Shown here one piece after another: positions 1-6,716 of a stretch of 8,877 bases of DNA. Each line of letters begins with the position of its first letter. The first letter of the stretch is position 1. Source of the DNA: Acidobacteriota bacterium (GTDB taxonomy: Bacteria; Acidobacteriota; Terriglobia; Terriglobales; Acidobacteriaceae); NCBI GenBank assembly GCA_021780095.1, contig JAJXZK010000140.1, positions 1 through 8,877 of the forward strand. The letters run 5' to 3'. Below the pieces are notes generated by a model. It was not told the DNA's origin. It saw only the letters and a program-made list of their open reading frames with translations, and did not search any database. Made by a program: the position numbers and the translations under genes.

Positions 1-1
1 A

Positions 2-316
2 CAATTCGCTGCGGTGAAGCGTACCTGGAAGGATGGGGACCGCGTGGAATTAGAATTGCCGCTGGTCTCGCGACTGGAGGCGGTCGACTCTCAGCACCCG
101 AATACCGTCGCCCTGGTGCACGGGCCGTTGGTACTTTTCGCCCTGAAACCCCTGCAAACAAGCGCGATGCCGAGCTTTGGCAGAAATGCTCTTCTTAATT
201 TGCAGCGTGTCGCGCAGCGGGAGTGGCGGCTTAGGGGCGGAAATGCGACCTACCGGCTTGTGCCTTTTACTGAAGTGGGGTCGGAGCCGTACACAACCTA
301 CCTGCAGACCATCTAG
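2..316 (+). CDS. GH127/DUF1680-type glycosidase, C-terminal fragment (5' end outside window)
   Basis: This is the last 104 codons of a longer gene: the reading frame is open to the left edge of the window, so the GTG at position 14 is an internal valine and not a start. The visible part reads like the C-terminal beta-sandwich of DUF1680/GH127 proteins. It has a 'RTWKDGDRVELELP' strand, then 'DSQHPNTVALVHGPLVLFAL', the conserved 'hGPlVLfA' strand of that family. GH127-type enzymes are mostly beta-L-arabinofuranosidases acting on plant arabinans, arabinogalactans or hydroxyproline-linked arabinose. The catalytic domain is not in view, so substrate and even activity cannot be judged. No signal peptide can be assessed. 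The frame ends at a TAG with no strong terminator after it. The next gene on the same strand begins 310 bases later, so it is probably in a separate transcript. Family identification is by recognition only. Confidence 0.72.
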   Translation, partial: QFAAVKRTWKDGDRVELELPLVSRLEAVDSQHPNTVALVHGPLVLFALKPLQTSAMPSFGRNALLNLQRVAQREWRLRGGNATYRLVPFTEVGSEPYTTYLQTI

Positions 317-329
317 CTCGAACGCTCCG

Positions 330-341
330 ACATAGCTATGT
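330..341. repeat. 12-bp perfect palindrome, possible operator
   Basis: The sequence ACATAGCTATGT is a perfect inverted repeat with no spacer. It lies 13 bases after the stop codon of the GH127-type gene and about 285 bases before the fusion gene start. There is no run of T after it, and a hairpin would have only four base pairs, so it is not a terminator. A dimeric repressor or activator site is possible. A palindrome of this length is expected about twice by chance in a window this size, so function is only a suggestion. Confidence 0.3.
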
Positions 342-360
342 GGACGCCATCCGGCAATCT

Positions 361-370
361 ACTTCGAAGT
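361..370. repeat. 10-bp perfect palindrome, possible second operator half
   Basis: The sequence ACTTCGAAGT is a perfect inverted repeat. Its centre is 30 bp from the centre of the palindrome at 330-341, close to three helical turns, so two dimers bound here would sit on about the same face of the DNA. Both begin with AC and end with GT, but the inner bases differ. A 10-bp palindrome alone is common by chance; only the pairing and the intergenic position make it worth listing. Confidence 0.22.
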
Positions 371-626
371 TTCGAGTGACGCGTTCTTTTTCTTGCCTAA
401 CGTTGGTTATTACCTTCTGACTATTTCACCCACCCAAGGTTTACTGCGGGGATGGCGTGGAGCCGCAACGGACGAAGACCACCGGCCCATTCGGTTTTAG
501 TTGTGGCGCCAGCAAGCAGGCGATGGACAACCTGGTCGGTCCTCTGAAAGAGGAAGGCGTGAATGAGTACTTATTTCCCGGCGACTGGAAGGGGCAGGGC
601 CACAGGGGTAACATGAAGAAAGATAT

Positions 627-2903
627 ATGCCCGTCGCCACCGAAATCCACCCGAATGATTACAGCCTGGTGGGAAAGAACACGGTTCTCGCCATCCAACA
701 GGGGTTGGCTGAGGCGACCTGGTACACGTCGCCGATCCCGCGAGACAAAATGCGCGAATTGCTGGAGCGCAGGGACGGCCCACCTCTGCGAGATACCATT
801 CTTTGGTTCTCTCTCTTGGTCTTCTTTGGCTTTTGCGGAGTGGCGCTCTGGGGGACCTGGTGGTCAATCCTTCCCTTCCTGGCGTACGGCGCCATTTATG
901 CTTCCAGCTCGGATTCTCGCTGGCACGAGTGCGGCCACGGGACGGCCTTCAAGACAGACTGGCTGAATAACGTCCTGTACGAAGTCGCGTCGTTCATGGT
1001 GCTCCGTGAATCTGTTCCCTGGCGATGGAGCCACGCCCGCCATCATAGCGACACGATTATCGTCGGCCGTGATCCGGAGATCGCGGTACCTCGACCGCCG
1101 GATATTCTGGCGATGATTCTCTCCTTCTTAGACCTGAAGGAGATGCCGACCTACTTTCGACATGTGCTGCTACACTCAACTGGACGACTCACGGCGGAAG
1201 AAAAAACCTACATCCCGGAATCGGAATACGGGAGCGTATTTCTGCGGGCTCGTCTCTACTTACTGATTTATCTGGGAGTGATCGGACTCTCGATTTATCT
1301 GCGCAGCATTCTTCCGCTCATGTTTGTTGGCTTGCCGAACCTATACGGCTCTTGGCTATATCACATTTATGGATATACACAGCACGCGGGTCTGGCTGAA
1401 AATGTTCTCGACCACCGGCTTAACTGCAGAACCCTGTATACAAACCCGATCCATCGCTACTTGTACTGGAACATGTTCTACCACGTGGAGCACCACATGT
1501 TCCCACTGGTGCCCTACTACAACCTGCCCAAGTTGCACGAGCTGGTGAAAGACGACATGCCCACGCCGTATTCCGGGTTGCTCGATGCTTGGCGAGAAAT
1601 TATCCCGGCGGTGCTGCGACAGGTGAAAGATCCTGCCTACCATGTGAAGCGTAAGCTGCCCACGCCGACGCTTCCTTCTGAGGCTCCGCCAACTTCGCAT
1701 ATCTTCACTGCGAAGGGTCAGTCCAGAAATGGCTGGGTCGAAGTCTGCGCGAGTTCCTTCCTGCGAAATGAAGATGTCATACGATTCGACCATGATAAGA
1801 AAACCTATGCCATCTATCGCATTTCGGACGGCAGCCTATACGCGACCGACGGTATGTGTACGCACGCGAATAGTCATCTGGCGGACGGATTCGTTACCGG
1901 CAACCTAATTGAATGCGCCAAGCACAACGGGCGTTTCAATATCATTGACGGATCGCCACAACGCGCGCCAGTCTGTGTGGCTCTAAGAACCTATACGGTG
2001 AACGAGCACGATGAAAAGATTTTTCTCAATGTAACATCGGCGGGTGGTTGCGGACTTACACAGCCAGCGACGACTTATAGGTTCCGGGTGGTCAGCAATG
2101 AGAATGTCGCCACTTTTATCAAAGAACTGATGCTGGAACCGGAGCCGGGTTCGCCGGTACTGAACTATCAACCCGGCGACTACATCCAATTGGATATCCC
2201 CGCCTACGAAGAATTGCCCTTCCACAAAATTTCGGTCGCAGCGCCGTTCACTGAAGTCTGGAAGACGCAGCGTGTATTCGAGTTTCGTGCGGCGAACGGC
2301 ATTCCAGTGCGCCGAAATTATTCCATGGCCTCGAATGCTGCGATCGACAACGGGCTTCGGTTCAATGTTCGCATCGCCACTCCGCCGCGTGGGCAGGATT
2401 GCCTCGCCGGCGCGGGTTCAACCTATATTCATTGCCTCAAGCCGGGTGATATTGTGACGGCGATTGGCCCATTTGGCGATTTCCATATCAAACACACGGA
2501 GCGGGAGATGGTGTATCTAGGTGGTGGAGCTGGGATGGCCCCGCTGCGTTCGCACGTATCTCATCTGTTTGACACGCTGCAAACGGACCGACGGGTCAGC
2601 TTCTGGTACGGCGCGCGGTCGCTGCAGGAAGCTTTTTATCGCGAGTATTTCGAAGACCTGGCCAGGAGATTCTCCAACTTCACCTTCCATCTGGCTCTTT
2701 CTGAGCCACAACCGCAGGACCATTGGAATTCTCATATCGGCTTTATTCATGAGGTGTTGCAGTCGCAGCATCTCGCCAATCATCCAGACCCATCTGCAAT
2801 CGAATACTACCTGTGCGGACCACCGGCCATGGTGCAAGCCGCGACAAAGATGCTGCAGAACTTGAACGTTCCTAAGGATCAGATTGTTTTCGACGAATTC
2901 TAA
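627..2903 (+). CDS. Self-sufficient membrane di-iron oxygenase: desaturase-Rieske-NqrF-like reductase fusion
   Basis: The 758-residue protein joins three redox domains. Residues about 55-330 form a membrane fatty-acid-desaturase-type domain with three histidine boxes that would bind a di-iron site: HECGH (100-104), HARHH (136-140) and HVEHH (286-290). Hydrophobic segments lie near 57-95 and 205-245. Residues about 355-470 are a Rieske domain with CTH (411-413) and CAKH (430-433), all four cluster ligands present. Residues about 480-758 are an FAD/NAD(P)H reductase close in pattern to the NqrF C-terminal part: RNYS (563-566, flavin binding), GGGAGMAPL (632-640), CGPP (730-733) and a final FDEF. 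Electrons would pass NAD(P)H to FAD to Rieske to di-iron centre to O2 and substrate, with the soluble domains probably cytoplasmic. The first two domains recall rhizobial MocD and MocE. The start at ATG 627 is the first after an in-frame stop at 609-611; its ribosome site (GAAGAAAG) is weak. Domain calls are firm; the substrate (sugar methyl ether, fatty acyl chain or other) is unknown. Confidence 0.9.
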   Translation: MPVATEIHPNDYSLVGKNTVLAIQQGLAEATWYTSPIPRDKMRELLERRDGPPLRDTILWFSLLVFFGFCGVALWGTWWSILPFLAYGAIYASSSDSRWHECGHGTAFKTDWLNNVLYEVASFMVLRESVPWRWSHARHHSDTIIVGRDPEIAVPRPPDILAMILSFLDLKEMPTYFRHVLLHSTGRLTAEEKTYIPESEYGSVFLRARLYLLIYLGVIGLSIYLRSILPLMFVGLPNLYGSWLYHIYGYTQHAGLAENVLDHRLNCRTLYTNPIHRYLYWNMFYHVEHHMFPLVPYYNLPKLHELVKDDMPTPYSGLLDAWREIIPAVLRQVKDPAYHVKRKLPTPTLPSEAPPTSHIFTAKGQSRNGWVEVCASSFLRNEDVIRFDHDKKTYAIYRISDGSLYATDGMCTHANSHLADGFVTGNLIECAKHNGRFNIIDGSPQRAPVCVALRTYTVNEHDEKIFLNVTSAGGCGLTQPATTYRFRVVSNENVATFIKELMLEPEPGSPVLNYQPGDYIQLDIPAYEELPFHKISVAAPFTEVWKTQRVFEFRAANGIPVRRNYSMASNAAIDNGLRFNVRIATPPRGQDCLAGAGSTYIHCLKPGDIVTAIGPFGDFHIKHTEREMVYLGGGAGMAPLRSHVSHLFDTLQTDRRVSFWYGARSLQEAFYREYFEDLARRFSNFTFHLALSEPQPQDHWNSHIGFIHEVLQSQHLANHPDPSAIEYYLCGPPAMVQAATKMLQNLNVPKDQIVFDEF

Positions 2904-2909
2904 ACGCAC

Positions 2910-2931
2910 AGCGGGGACGTTTCTTCCCGTT
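2910..2931 (+). other. Small hairpin between the fusion gene and the GH5 gene
   Basis: Bases 2910-2917 can pair with 2924-2931 as an eight-pair RNA stem with two G-U pairs and a six-base loop, just after the fusion stop codon. No T-run follows, so it is not a standard terminator. It could slow decay or tune expression between the two genes, or mean nothing. Confidence 0.22.
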
Positions 2932-2945
2932 AGAACGGTGACGCA

Positions 2946-4196
2946 ATGAAGACAGCACGAATGCACACCATCTGGCGCATCCGGATGTTCCTGTTGTTGG
3001 GTAGTGCCTTGGTTGGCTGCATGGCGACCGCCTTCGCGGCGACGCGGAAGACTTCTCCCAGTTCGCACCCAGCTACTGTTCAAAGCCCGACTGGCGGCCT
3101 GCTCTCGCCGGGATTTCTGAGCACATCCGGCAATCAAATTGTAGACTCGACCGGGAGACCCCAGCGCTTGGCATGCGTTGGTTATAACGAGCCCAGCAAG
3201 GACATCGTCGGCGACGTGACAGGAATGAAAAAGGCCGGTTTCAATTGCCTTCGCTACCCATTTGACGAGGGGGCATTGAGTTCTACCTTCGCGGAAATGG
3301 ACGCAATTGTGGCCGCAGCAACTCCGCTGGGCATGAAAGTGATCTTCGATCATCACGTGGACGATTCGAAGGAACTGTGCGGCGGCCAGCAGCAGAACGG
3401 TTTGTGGTTCGACTCCGGAGAAGGCTCCGACAACACCGATGGATGTGGCAACGAAGGAACCGTGACGCGCGAGCAATTCAAAGCCGACTGGATCAAGGTC
3501 GCGAAACATTACGTCGGCAATAGCACCGTGATTGCATTCGACCTCGATAACGAGCCGCTCGTTCTGGGAAAGAACTCGACCCCGATCAATTGGGGCGGCG
3601 GCGGACCCACAGACATCTTGCAGATGTTTGAAGAGGTGGGCTCTGCCGTTGAAGCTGCTGATCCCGGCGTCCTGATTGTTGGAGAATGCCCCATCAATTA
3701 CAGCGGAAAGTTATTGAACGGCGAGCTGGAAGGCACGAAAGGCATCATGGATTGCAGCCACGCCAAATCTCACCCTGTGGTCCTGACGCCGTCCGCGCCT
3801 AAATTCGTGTACTCGATTCATGACTATCCGAATATCGGGGCCAACAATGAGGGTCCGGCGACTGCCGATCGTAACGCCGCATGGGGCTTCCTGGAAATGC
3901 AAAACACCGCGCCGGTATGGATCGGCGAGATGGGTGCGAGCATGGACGAGCCCATGGATTTCGATGACAAGATTACCGTAGCGCAGCAAGCCGCGTGGGC
4001 CAAGGCGCTGGTGAACTATCTGGACGGCAGAGATCCTAAAGGACCCACATTTACTGCGACCCAGCAACCTTTGGGGACGGACTGGTGGGCCTGGGGCGAC
4101 CTGAGTGGACAAACACCGGATGGCACCTTGAAGGGCACTGCTCTGAGGCCGGAACAACTGGCGATTTACTCTCAACTACGATTCGGCAGCCGCTAG
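2946..4196 (+). CDS. Exported GH5 glycoside hydrolase (endoglucanase/cellulase-like), possible lipoprotein
   Basis: This 416-residue protein has the retaining GH5 (clan A) layout of a TIM barrel. LRYPF at 102-106 carries the conserved arginine and FDHH is at 134-137. The acid/base glutamate is E203 in FDLDNEP (198-204), YSIHDYP at 289-295 carries the strand-6 His/Tyr, and the nucleophile is E328 in WIGEMG (325-330). DWWAWGDLSG at 379-388 is the last-strand aromatic patch. Both catalytic residues are present, so it should be active. It probably cleaves beta-1,4-glucan or a similar backbone; the subfamily cannot be settled by eye. The N-terminus is a signal peptide (basic start, then a hydrophobic run at about 14-24). 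It ends either as a lipobox, LVGC (22-25), or at a signal peptidase I site near AFA-A (29-32). Cysteines at 145 and 167 flank a glycine/asparagine-rich loop. It starts 42 bases after the fusion gene and may be co-transcribed. The start at 2946 has only a weak upstream GGTG; ATG 2961 is an alternative. Confidence 0.85.
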   Translation: MKTARMHTIWRIRMFLLLGSALVGCMATAFAATRKTSPSSHPATVQSPTGGLLSPGFLSTSGNQIVDSTGRPQRLACVGYNEPSKDIVGDVTGMKKAGFNCLRYPFDEGALSSTFAEMDAIVAAATPLGMKVIFDHHVDDSKELCGGQQQNGLWFDSGEGSDNTDGCGNEGTVTREQFKADWIKVAKHYVGNSTVIAFDLDNEPLVLGKNSTPINWGGGGPTDILQMFEEVGSAVEAADPGVLIVGECPINYSGKLLNGELEGTKGIMDCSHAKSHPVVLTPSAPKFVYSIHDYPNIGANNEGPATADRNAAWGFLEMQNTAPVWIGEMGASMDEPMDFDDKITVAQQAAWAKALVNYLDGRDPKGPTFTATQQPLGTDWWAWGDLSGQTPDGTLKGTALRPEQLAIYSQLRFGSR

Positions 4197-4219
4197 CGCG
4201 ATATGCTGGCAGAAAGATG

Positions 4220-4267
4220 CAGCCGACCGCTGTACGTCGAACGGGCATGACGCGCGACGATCGGCTG
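4220..4267. terminator. Weak candidate bidirectional terminator between convergent genes
   Basis: The 77-base gap between the convergent GH5 and DUF1080 genes holds the perfect inverted repeat CAGCCGA (4220-4226) / TCGGCTG (4261-4267), with an inner repeat CGTCG (4235-4239) / CGACG (4255-4259). The folded form would have an uneven internal loop, and no T-run follows on either strand. Position favours a terminator, structure does not; Rho-dependent ending is equally possible. Confidence 0.28.
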
Positions 4268-4273
4268 ATCTGA

Positions 4274-5263
4274 TTACTTAGCTGGCGTTATGACAATGTT
4301 CCTGAAGTACACGTGCCCCTTCTCGCTTCCCTGCAGATAGATCGGTCCCGGCGTAGCTTCATTACTGTCCACCGCCCCGCCAGTAATACCCGGAATCGCC
4401 TTGTTATTGATGACAGTCGTGCCATTCTGAACGACTGTGACTCGACGACCTACCAGCGTGATGTCATAGGTCTGCCACTTATCTGCAGTTCTGGGTAGTT
4501 CAGGATGTGGCGCTAAGAATCCATAGATACCGCCGGTGTGATGACTCGGCGGCTCCCCTGCGGATTCATTTTCAATTTGTAATTCATAACGACCGCGCAG
4601 ATAGACTCCGCTATTGGCATCCGGCCCAATCTTAAACTCGAGATGCAGTTTAAAGTCTCCAAACTTGCGATCGGTTGCCAATTCGAGTCCATGGCCTGGG
4701 CTCACCAGATTTCCGTCAACCACGGTCCAGTGGCCATCTACCGGGAAATATCCGGCAGTAAACTCATGCCACCCGTCCAGATTATTTCCGTTGAATAGCT
4801 TGATAGGCGAGCCCCACACGGGAGGAGTTTTCCGGTTCATCGCGGGAGCGCTAACACCGGTCCACGTCCAGGGAGTTCCATGAGGTCCAGTTGCCGAACC
4901 TGTCAGTTTGCCATGTTCAAGCTTTCCCTTGAAAACCAGGTGGGTATCGCAATCTCCTTCCGTCGGAGAGCCAAATGTAAGCACCCCCCCTGTCACGTCG
5001 ACCTTGGGAACCGGACATACACCTCCCCAGCGACCGACAATGAGTGCTTTCAACTCGCCATTCGATTGGGAAAGCTCCAACCAGGCCGGTGCTTTTCCCT
5101 TTGGGGTCTTCAACGTGATATCCCAACGGCCGAGAAATGGCTTTACGTTGGATTGGGTCGCAGCCGGCGCACCTGCACTGGCCGTTGCCGCTTGCGCGAA
5201 GGCACAGCCACAAGCAAGGAAAGCAATGGATAGAAGGCTTCCCAACATATTTTTAGTATTCAT
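4274..5263 (-). CDS. Secreted DUF1080 (3-keto-disaccharide hydrolase family) protein with extra N-terminal beta domain
   Basis: I place the start at ATG 5263 (329 residues), not the in-frame ATG at 5308, for two reasons. AGGAGA lies nine bases upstream, and this start puts a normal signal peptide at the N-terminus (MNTKNMLGSLLSIAFLACGC..., cut near AFAQA, residue 25). After a short Ala/Ser linker there are two domains. Residues about 42-140 are a small beta-rich domain beginning FLGRWDITL, which looks lipocalin- or fatty-acid-binding-like in strand pattern. Residues about 155-328 are the DUF1080 (PF06439) fold, a concanavalin-like beta sandwich. Its marks are LFNGNNLDGW, ANSGVYLRGRYELQI (216-230), HHTGGIYG (241-248), NEATPGPIYLQG (ending 312) and the closing strand VYFRNIVITP. 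The family is linked to hydrolysis of 3-keto-glycosides made by partner oxidoreductases. Such a partner lies 87 bases upstream on the same strand, so the pair is probably one operon. Family call is strong; the exact substrate is unknown. Confidence 0.85.
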   Translation of the reverse strand: MNTKNMLGSLLSIAFLACGCAFAQAATASAGAPAATQSNVKPFLGRWDITLKTPKGKAPAWLELSQSNGELKALIVGRWGGVCPVPKVDVTGGVLTFGSPTEGDCDTHLVFKGKLEHGKLTGSATGPHGTPWTWTGVSAPAMNRKTPPVWGSPIKLFNGNNLDGWHEFTAGYFPVDGHWTVVDGNLVSPGHGLELATDRKFGDFKLHLEFKIGPDANSGVYLRGRYELQIENESAGEPPSHHTGGIYGFLAPHPELPRTADKWQTYDITLVGRRVTVVQNGTTVINNKAIPGITGGAVDSNEATPGPIYLQGSEKGHVYFRNIVITPAK

Positions 5264-5272
5264 TGCGACAAG

Positions 5273-5278
5273 TCTCCT
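5273..5278 (-). promoter_or_regulatory. Ribosome binding site that fixes the DUF1080 gene start
   Basis: On the minus strand this reads AGGAGA, nine bases before ATG 5263. It favours that start over the upstream in-frame ATG at 5308, which would place 15 residues, including charged ones, before the signal peptide. Confidence 0.75.
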
Positions 5279-5320
5279 AGATAAAATACCGTTGTTGCGC
5301 CAGCACATGAATCAGCCGGC

Positions 5321-5338
5321 GGATTGTCCAGACGATCC
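5321..5338 (-). other. Short hairpin in the oxidoreductase-DUF1080 intergenic gap
   Basis: GGATTGT and ACGATCC pair as a seven-base stem (one G-U pair if read as plus-strand RNA) around a CCAG loop, in the 87-base gap between the two genes. On the minus strand the same position is an A-C mismatch, so the stem is weaker in the transcript that matters. No T-run follows. It is recorded for completeness and not as a terminator. Confidence 0.15.
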
Positions 5339-5350
5339 TGCAACCCTCGA

Positions 5351-6709
5351 CTAGCTCTTGACGGTGCGAGACTCAGCGTCCCAGAAAACCTGACGTTTGT
5401 TGAAGTAGGACTCGTTCGCCATGTGACATGCGATCGCGGCATGATTGCCAAAGACTGCGTCCTCCAGCACAGGCTTGCGGCTGCGGACAGCTTCAAAGAA
5501 CGCCCAGAGATGCGGTTTGTAGTCGTCCCAATCGTCACCCGAATAGATTGTCTCCGCCGTCAGCGGCTCTTTGCCAATAGGTACCTGATGCTTGGCATAC
5601 CAATCGTGAACATATTCTTCCCGCATCTTCTCCGGGAAGCTCATGTCGTAGTAACTAGGCGAGGTGTCCTTGCCGGATTGCGACGAATAATGAACTCCAA
5701 ATTCGGTGGCATCGATAATTCCGTGCGGACCCATAAATCGCGCTGTCTCCGGAGTCTCCGTGCTGAGGCCGAGGCGAACATAGACAGGAATACCGTGATA
5801 GTCGAATAACACCGTTTGCAAGTCAGGCATTTGGCGGCCGTCCTTCCATCGGAAAATTCCTCCGAGAGACAGCGCGGAGCGAGGCGCTTCATTCCAGCCC
5901 AAGGTAGCTTGCATTCCACTCAGTAAGTGAACCATCAAGTCCCCAGCCACGCCGGTGCCATAGTCGCTCCAGCAGCGCCAGCGTGCAAACCGATCCGGAT
6001 TAAAAGGAATCTTCGGAGTATCTTTCAGCCACGTGTCCCATGCAAGATTGGCAGGCGAAAGGTCGAGTGGCGGCGGATATTCCCACGCACCGGTCGGGTT
6101 ATTGCGCCCCAGCGTCAGCTCCACCATGTTGACTTCTCCAATCGCGCCCGCATGGTACATCTCCTTGGCCTTGGCGACCAATGCGGAGCTGACACGTTGC
6201 GAGCCGATCTCCACGATCCGATTGTTTTTTTCGGCAGCCTCGATCATCGCGAAACCTTCGGGCACGGTATGAGACATCGGCTTTTCGCAGTAGACGTCCT
6301 TGCCCGCCTGGCAGGAATCGACGACCACCTGCTTATGCCAGAAATCCGGAACCGCGGCGATGATGCAATCGACGTCCTTACGATCGAGCAGTTCACGGTA
6401 ATCGCGCGTCGTTTGCAGGTTGGGATTGCCGGTAATTTCTTTCGCCAGCGTATGACGGCCATCATAGAGATCGGCGGCCCCGACACACTCGACGCCAGGG
6501 AGCGCAATCGCGTTCGATAGTAACGCTGAGCCTTCCATTCCGACGCCCACGATTCCAAACCTCAGGCGGTCATTCGCACCTACAGGCTTACTCGGGGCTG
6601 CTTGGATCTTTGGGTCCAGGGCGATGGCCTTGGTATTCGAAGCAAACAGCCCTCCGGCAGCAATGGCGCTGGTCTGCAAAAATTTGCGACGCGATAAATC
6701 ACTACTCAT
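5351..6709 (-). CDS. Tat-exported Gfo/Idh/MocA family oxidoreductase, probable glycoside or sugar 3-dehydrogenase
   Basis: I start this gene at ATG 6709 (452 residues), 12 codons inside the longest frame. GGAGGA lies seven bases upstream, and this start puts a twin-arginine signal (LSRRKFLQTSAIAAGG, arginines 7-8) at the N-terminus, as usual for this family in Acidobacteriota and Planctomycetes. The Rossmann domain follows, with RFGIVGVGMEG (51-60) binding the dinucleotide. The family hallmark CEKP (glutamate 142, lysine 143, proline 144) is intact. The C-terminal alpha/beta domain has DYGTGVAGDLMVH (249-261), with aspartate 257 and histidine 261 at the usual active-site positions. Tat export suggests the protein folds with its NAD(P) already bound and works in the periplasm, as glucose-fructose oxidoreductase does. 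With the DUF1080 hydrolase next door, oxidation of a glycoside at carbon 3 is the likeliest role, but the substrate is inferred from context. It could also be an inositol, aldose or glycosidase-like member. Confidence 0.88.
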   Translation of the reverse strand: MSSDLSRRKFLQTSAIAAGGLFASNTKAIALDPKIQAAPSKPVGANDRLRFGIVGVGMEGSALLSNAIALPGVECVGAADLYDGRHTLAKEITGNPNLQTTRDYRELLDRKDVDCIIAAVPDFWHKQVVVDSCQAGKDVYCEKPMSHTVPEGFAMIEAAEKNNRIVEIGSQRVSSALVAKAKEMYHAGAIGEVNMVELTLGRNNPTGAWEYPPPLDLSPANLAWDTWLKDTPKIPFNPDRFARWRCWSDYGTGVAGDLMVHLLSGMQATLGWNEAPRSALSLGGIFRWKDGRQMPDLQTVLFDYHGIPVYVRLGLSTETPETARFMGPHGIIDATEFGVHYSSQSGKDTSPSYYDMSFPEKMREEYVHDWYAKHQVPIGKEPLTAETIYSGDDWDDYKPHLWAFFEAVRSRKPVLEDAVFGNHAAIACHMANESYFNKRQVFWDAESRTVKS

Positions 6710-6716
6710 ATTCGTA

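Larger units (their letters stand above)
317..626. other. 310-base intergenic region upstream of the desaturase fusion gene
   Basis: No gene is supported here. The stretch holds two perfect palindromes (330-341 and 361-370, listed separately) and a pyrimidine-rich, A+T-richer patch at about 384-430, the likeliest place for a promoter of the downstream gene. I could not pick a convincing -35/-10 pair: TTGCCT at 393-398 is a possible -35, but nothing 16-18 bases on resembles TATAAT. One plus-strand frame is open from about 457 through the start of the next gene to 966. It does not resemble a known protein and runs out of frame inside the fusion gene, so I treat it as non-coding. Confidence 0.5.

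Noticed and set aside
457..966. A 169-codon plus-strand frame starting before the fusion gene
   Set aside because: It overlaps the fusion gene in another frame, and its translation is rich in Arg, Ser and Trp without any family pattern. The ATG at 613 has an AGGGG upstream, but the product would run through the desaturase coding sequence out of frame.
2521..2865. Plus-strand 114-codon frame inside the reductase domain of the fusion
   Set aside because: It is fully contained in the fusion gene in another frame, and the NqrF-like motifs are all in the main frame.
348..3135. Shared 12-mer CATCCGGCAATC near 348-359 and again near 3123-3135
   Set aside because: One or more shared 12-mers are expected by chance in a window of this length, the flanks do not match, and one copy is inside the GH5 coding sequence.
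2517..3509. A 330-codon open frame on the minus strand, across the end of the fusion gene and the start of the GH5 gene
   Set aside because: It lies opposite two well-supported genes with recognised motifs, its translation matches no family I know, and it has no good ribosome site. It is a composition shadow.
5264..5308. Longer N-terminus for the DUF1080 protein (start at 5308)
   Set aside because: No ribosome site serves that ATG, while AGGAGA serves ATG 5263, and the extra residues would sit in front of a normal signal peptide.
5927..6520. A 197-codon plus-strand frame opposite the oxidoreductase gene
   Set aside because: The minus-strand gene here has clear Rossmann and Gfo/Idh motifs; the opposite frame has none.
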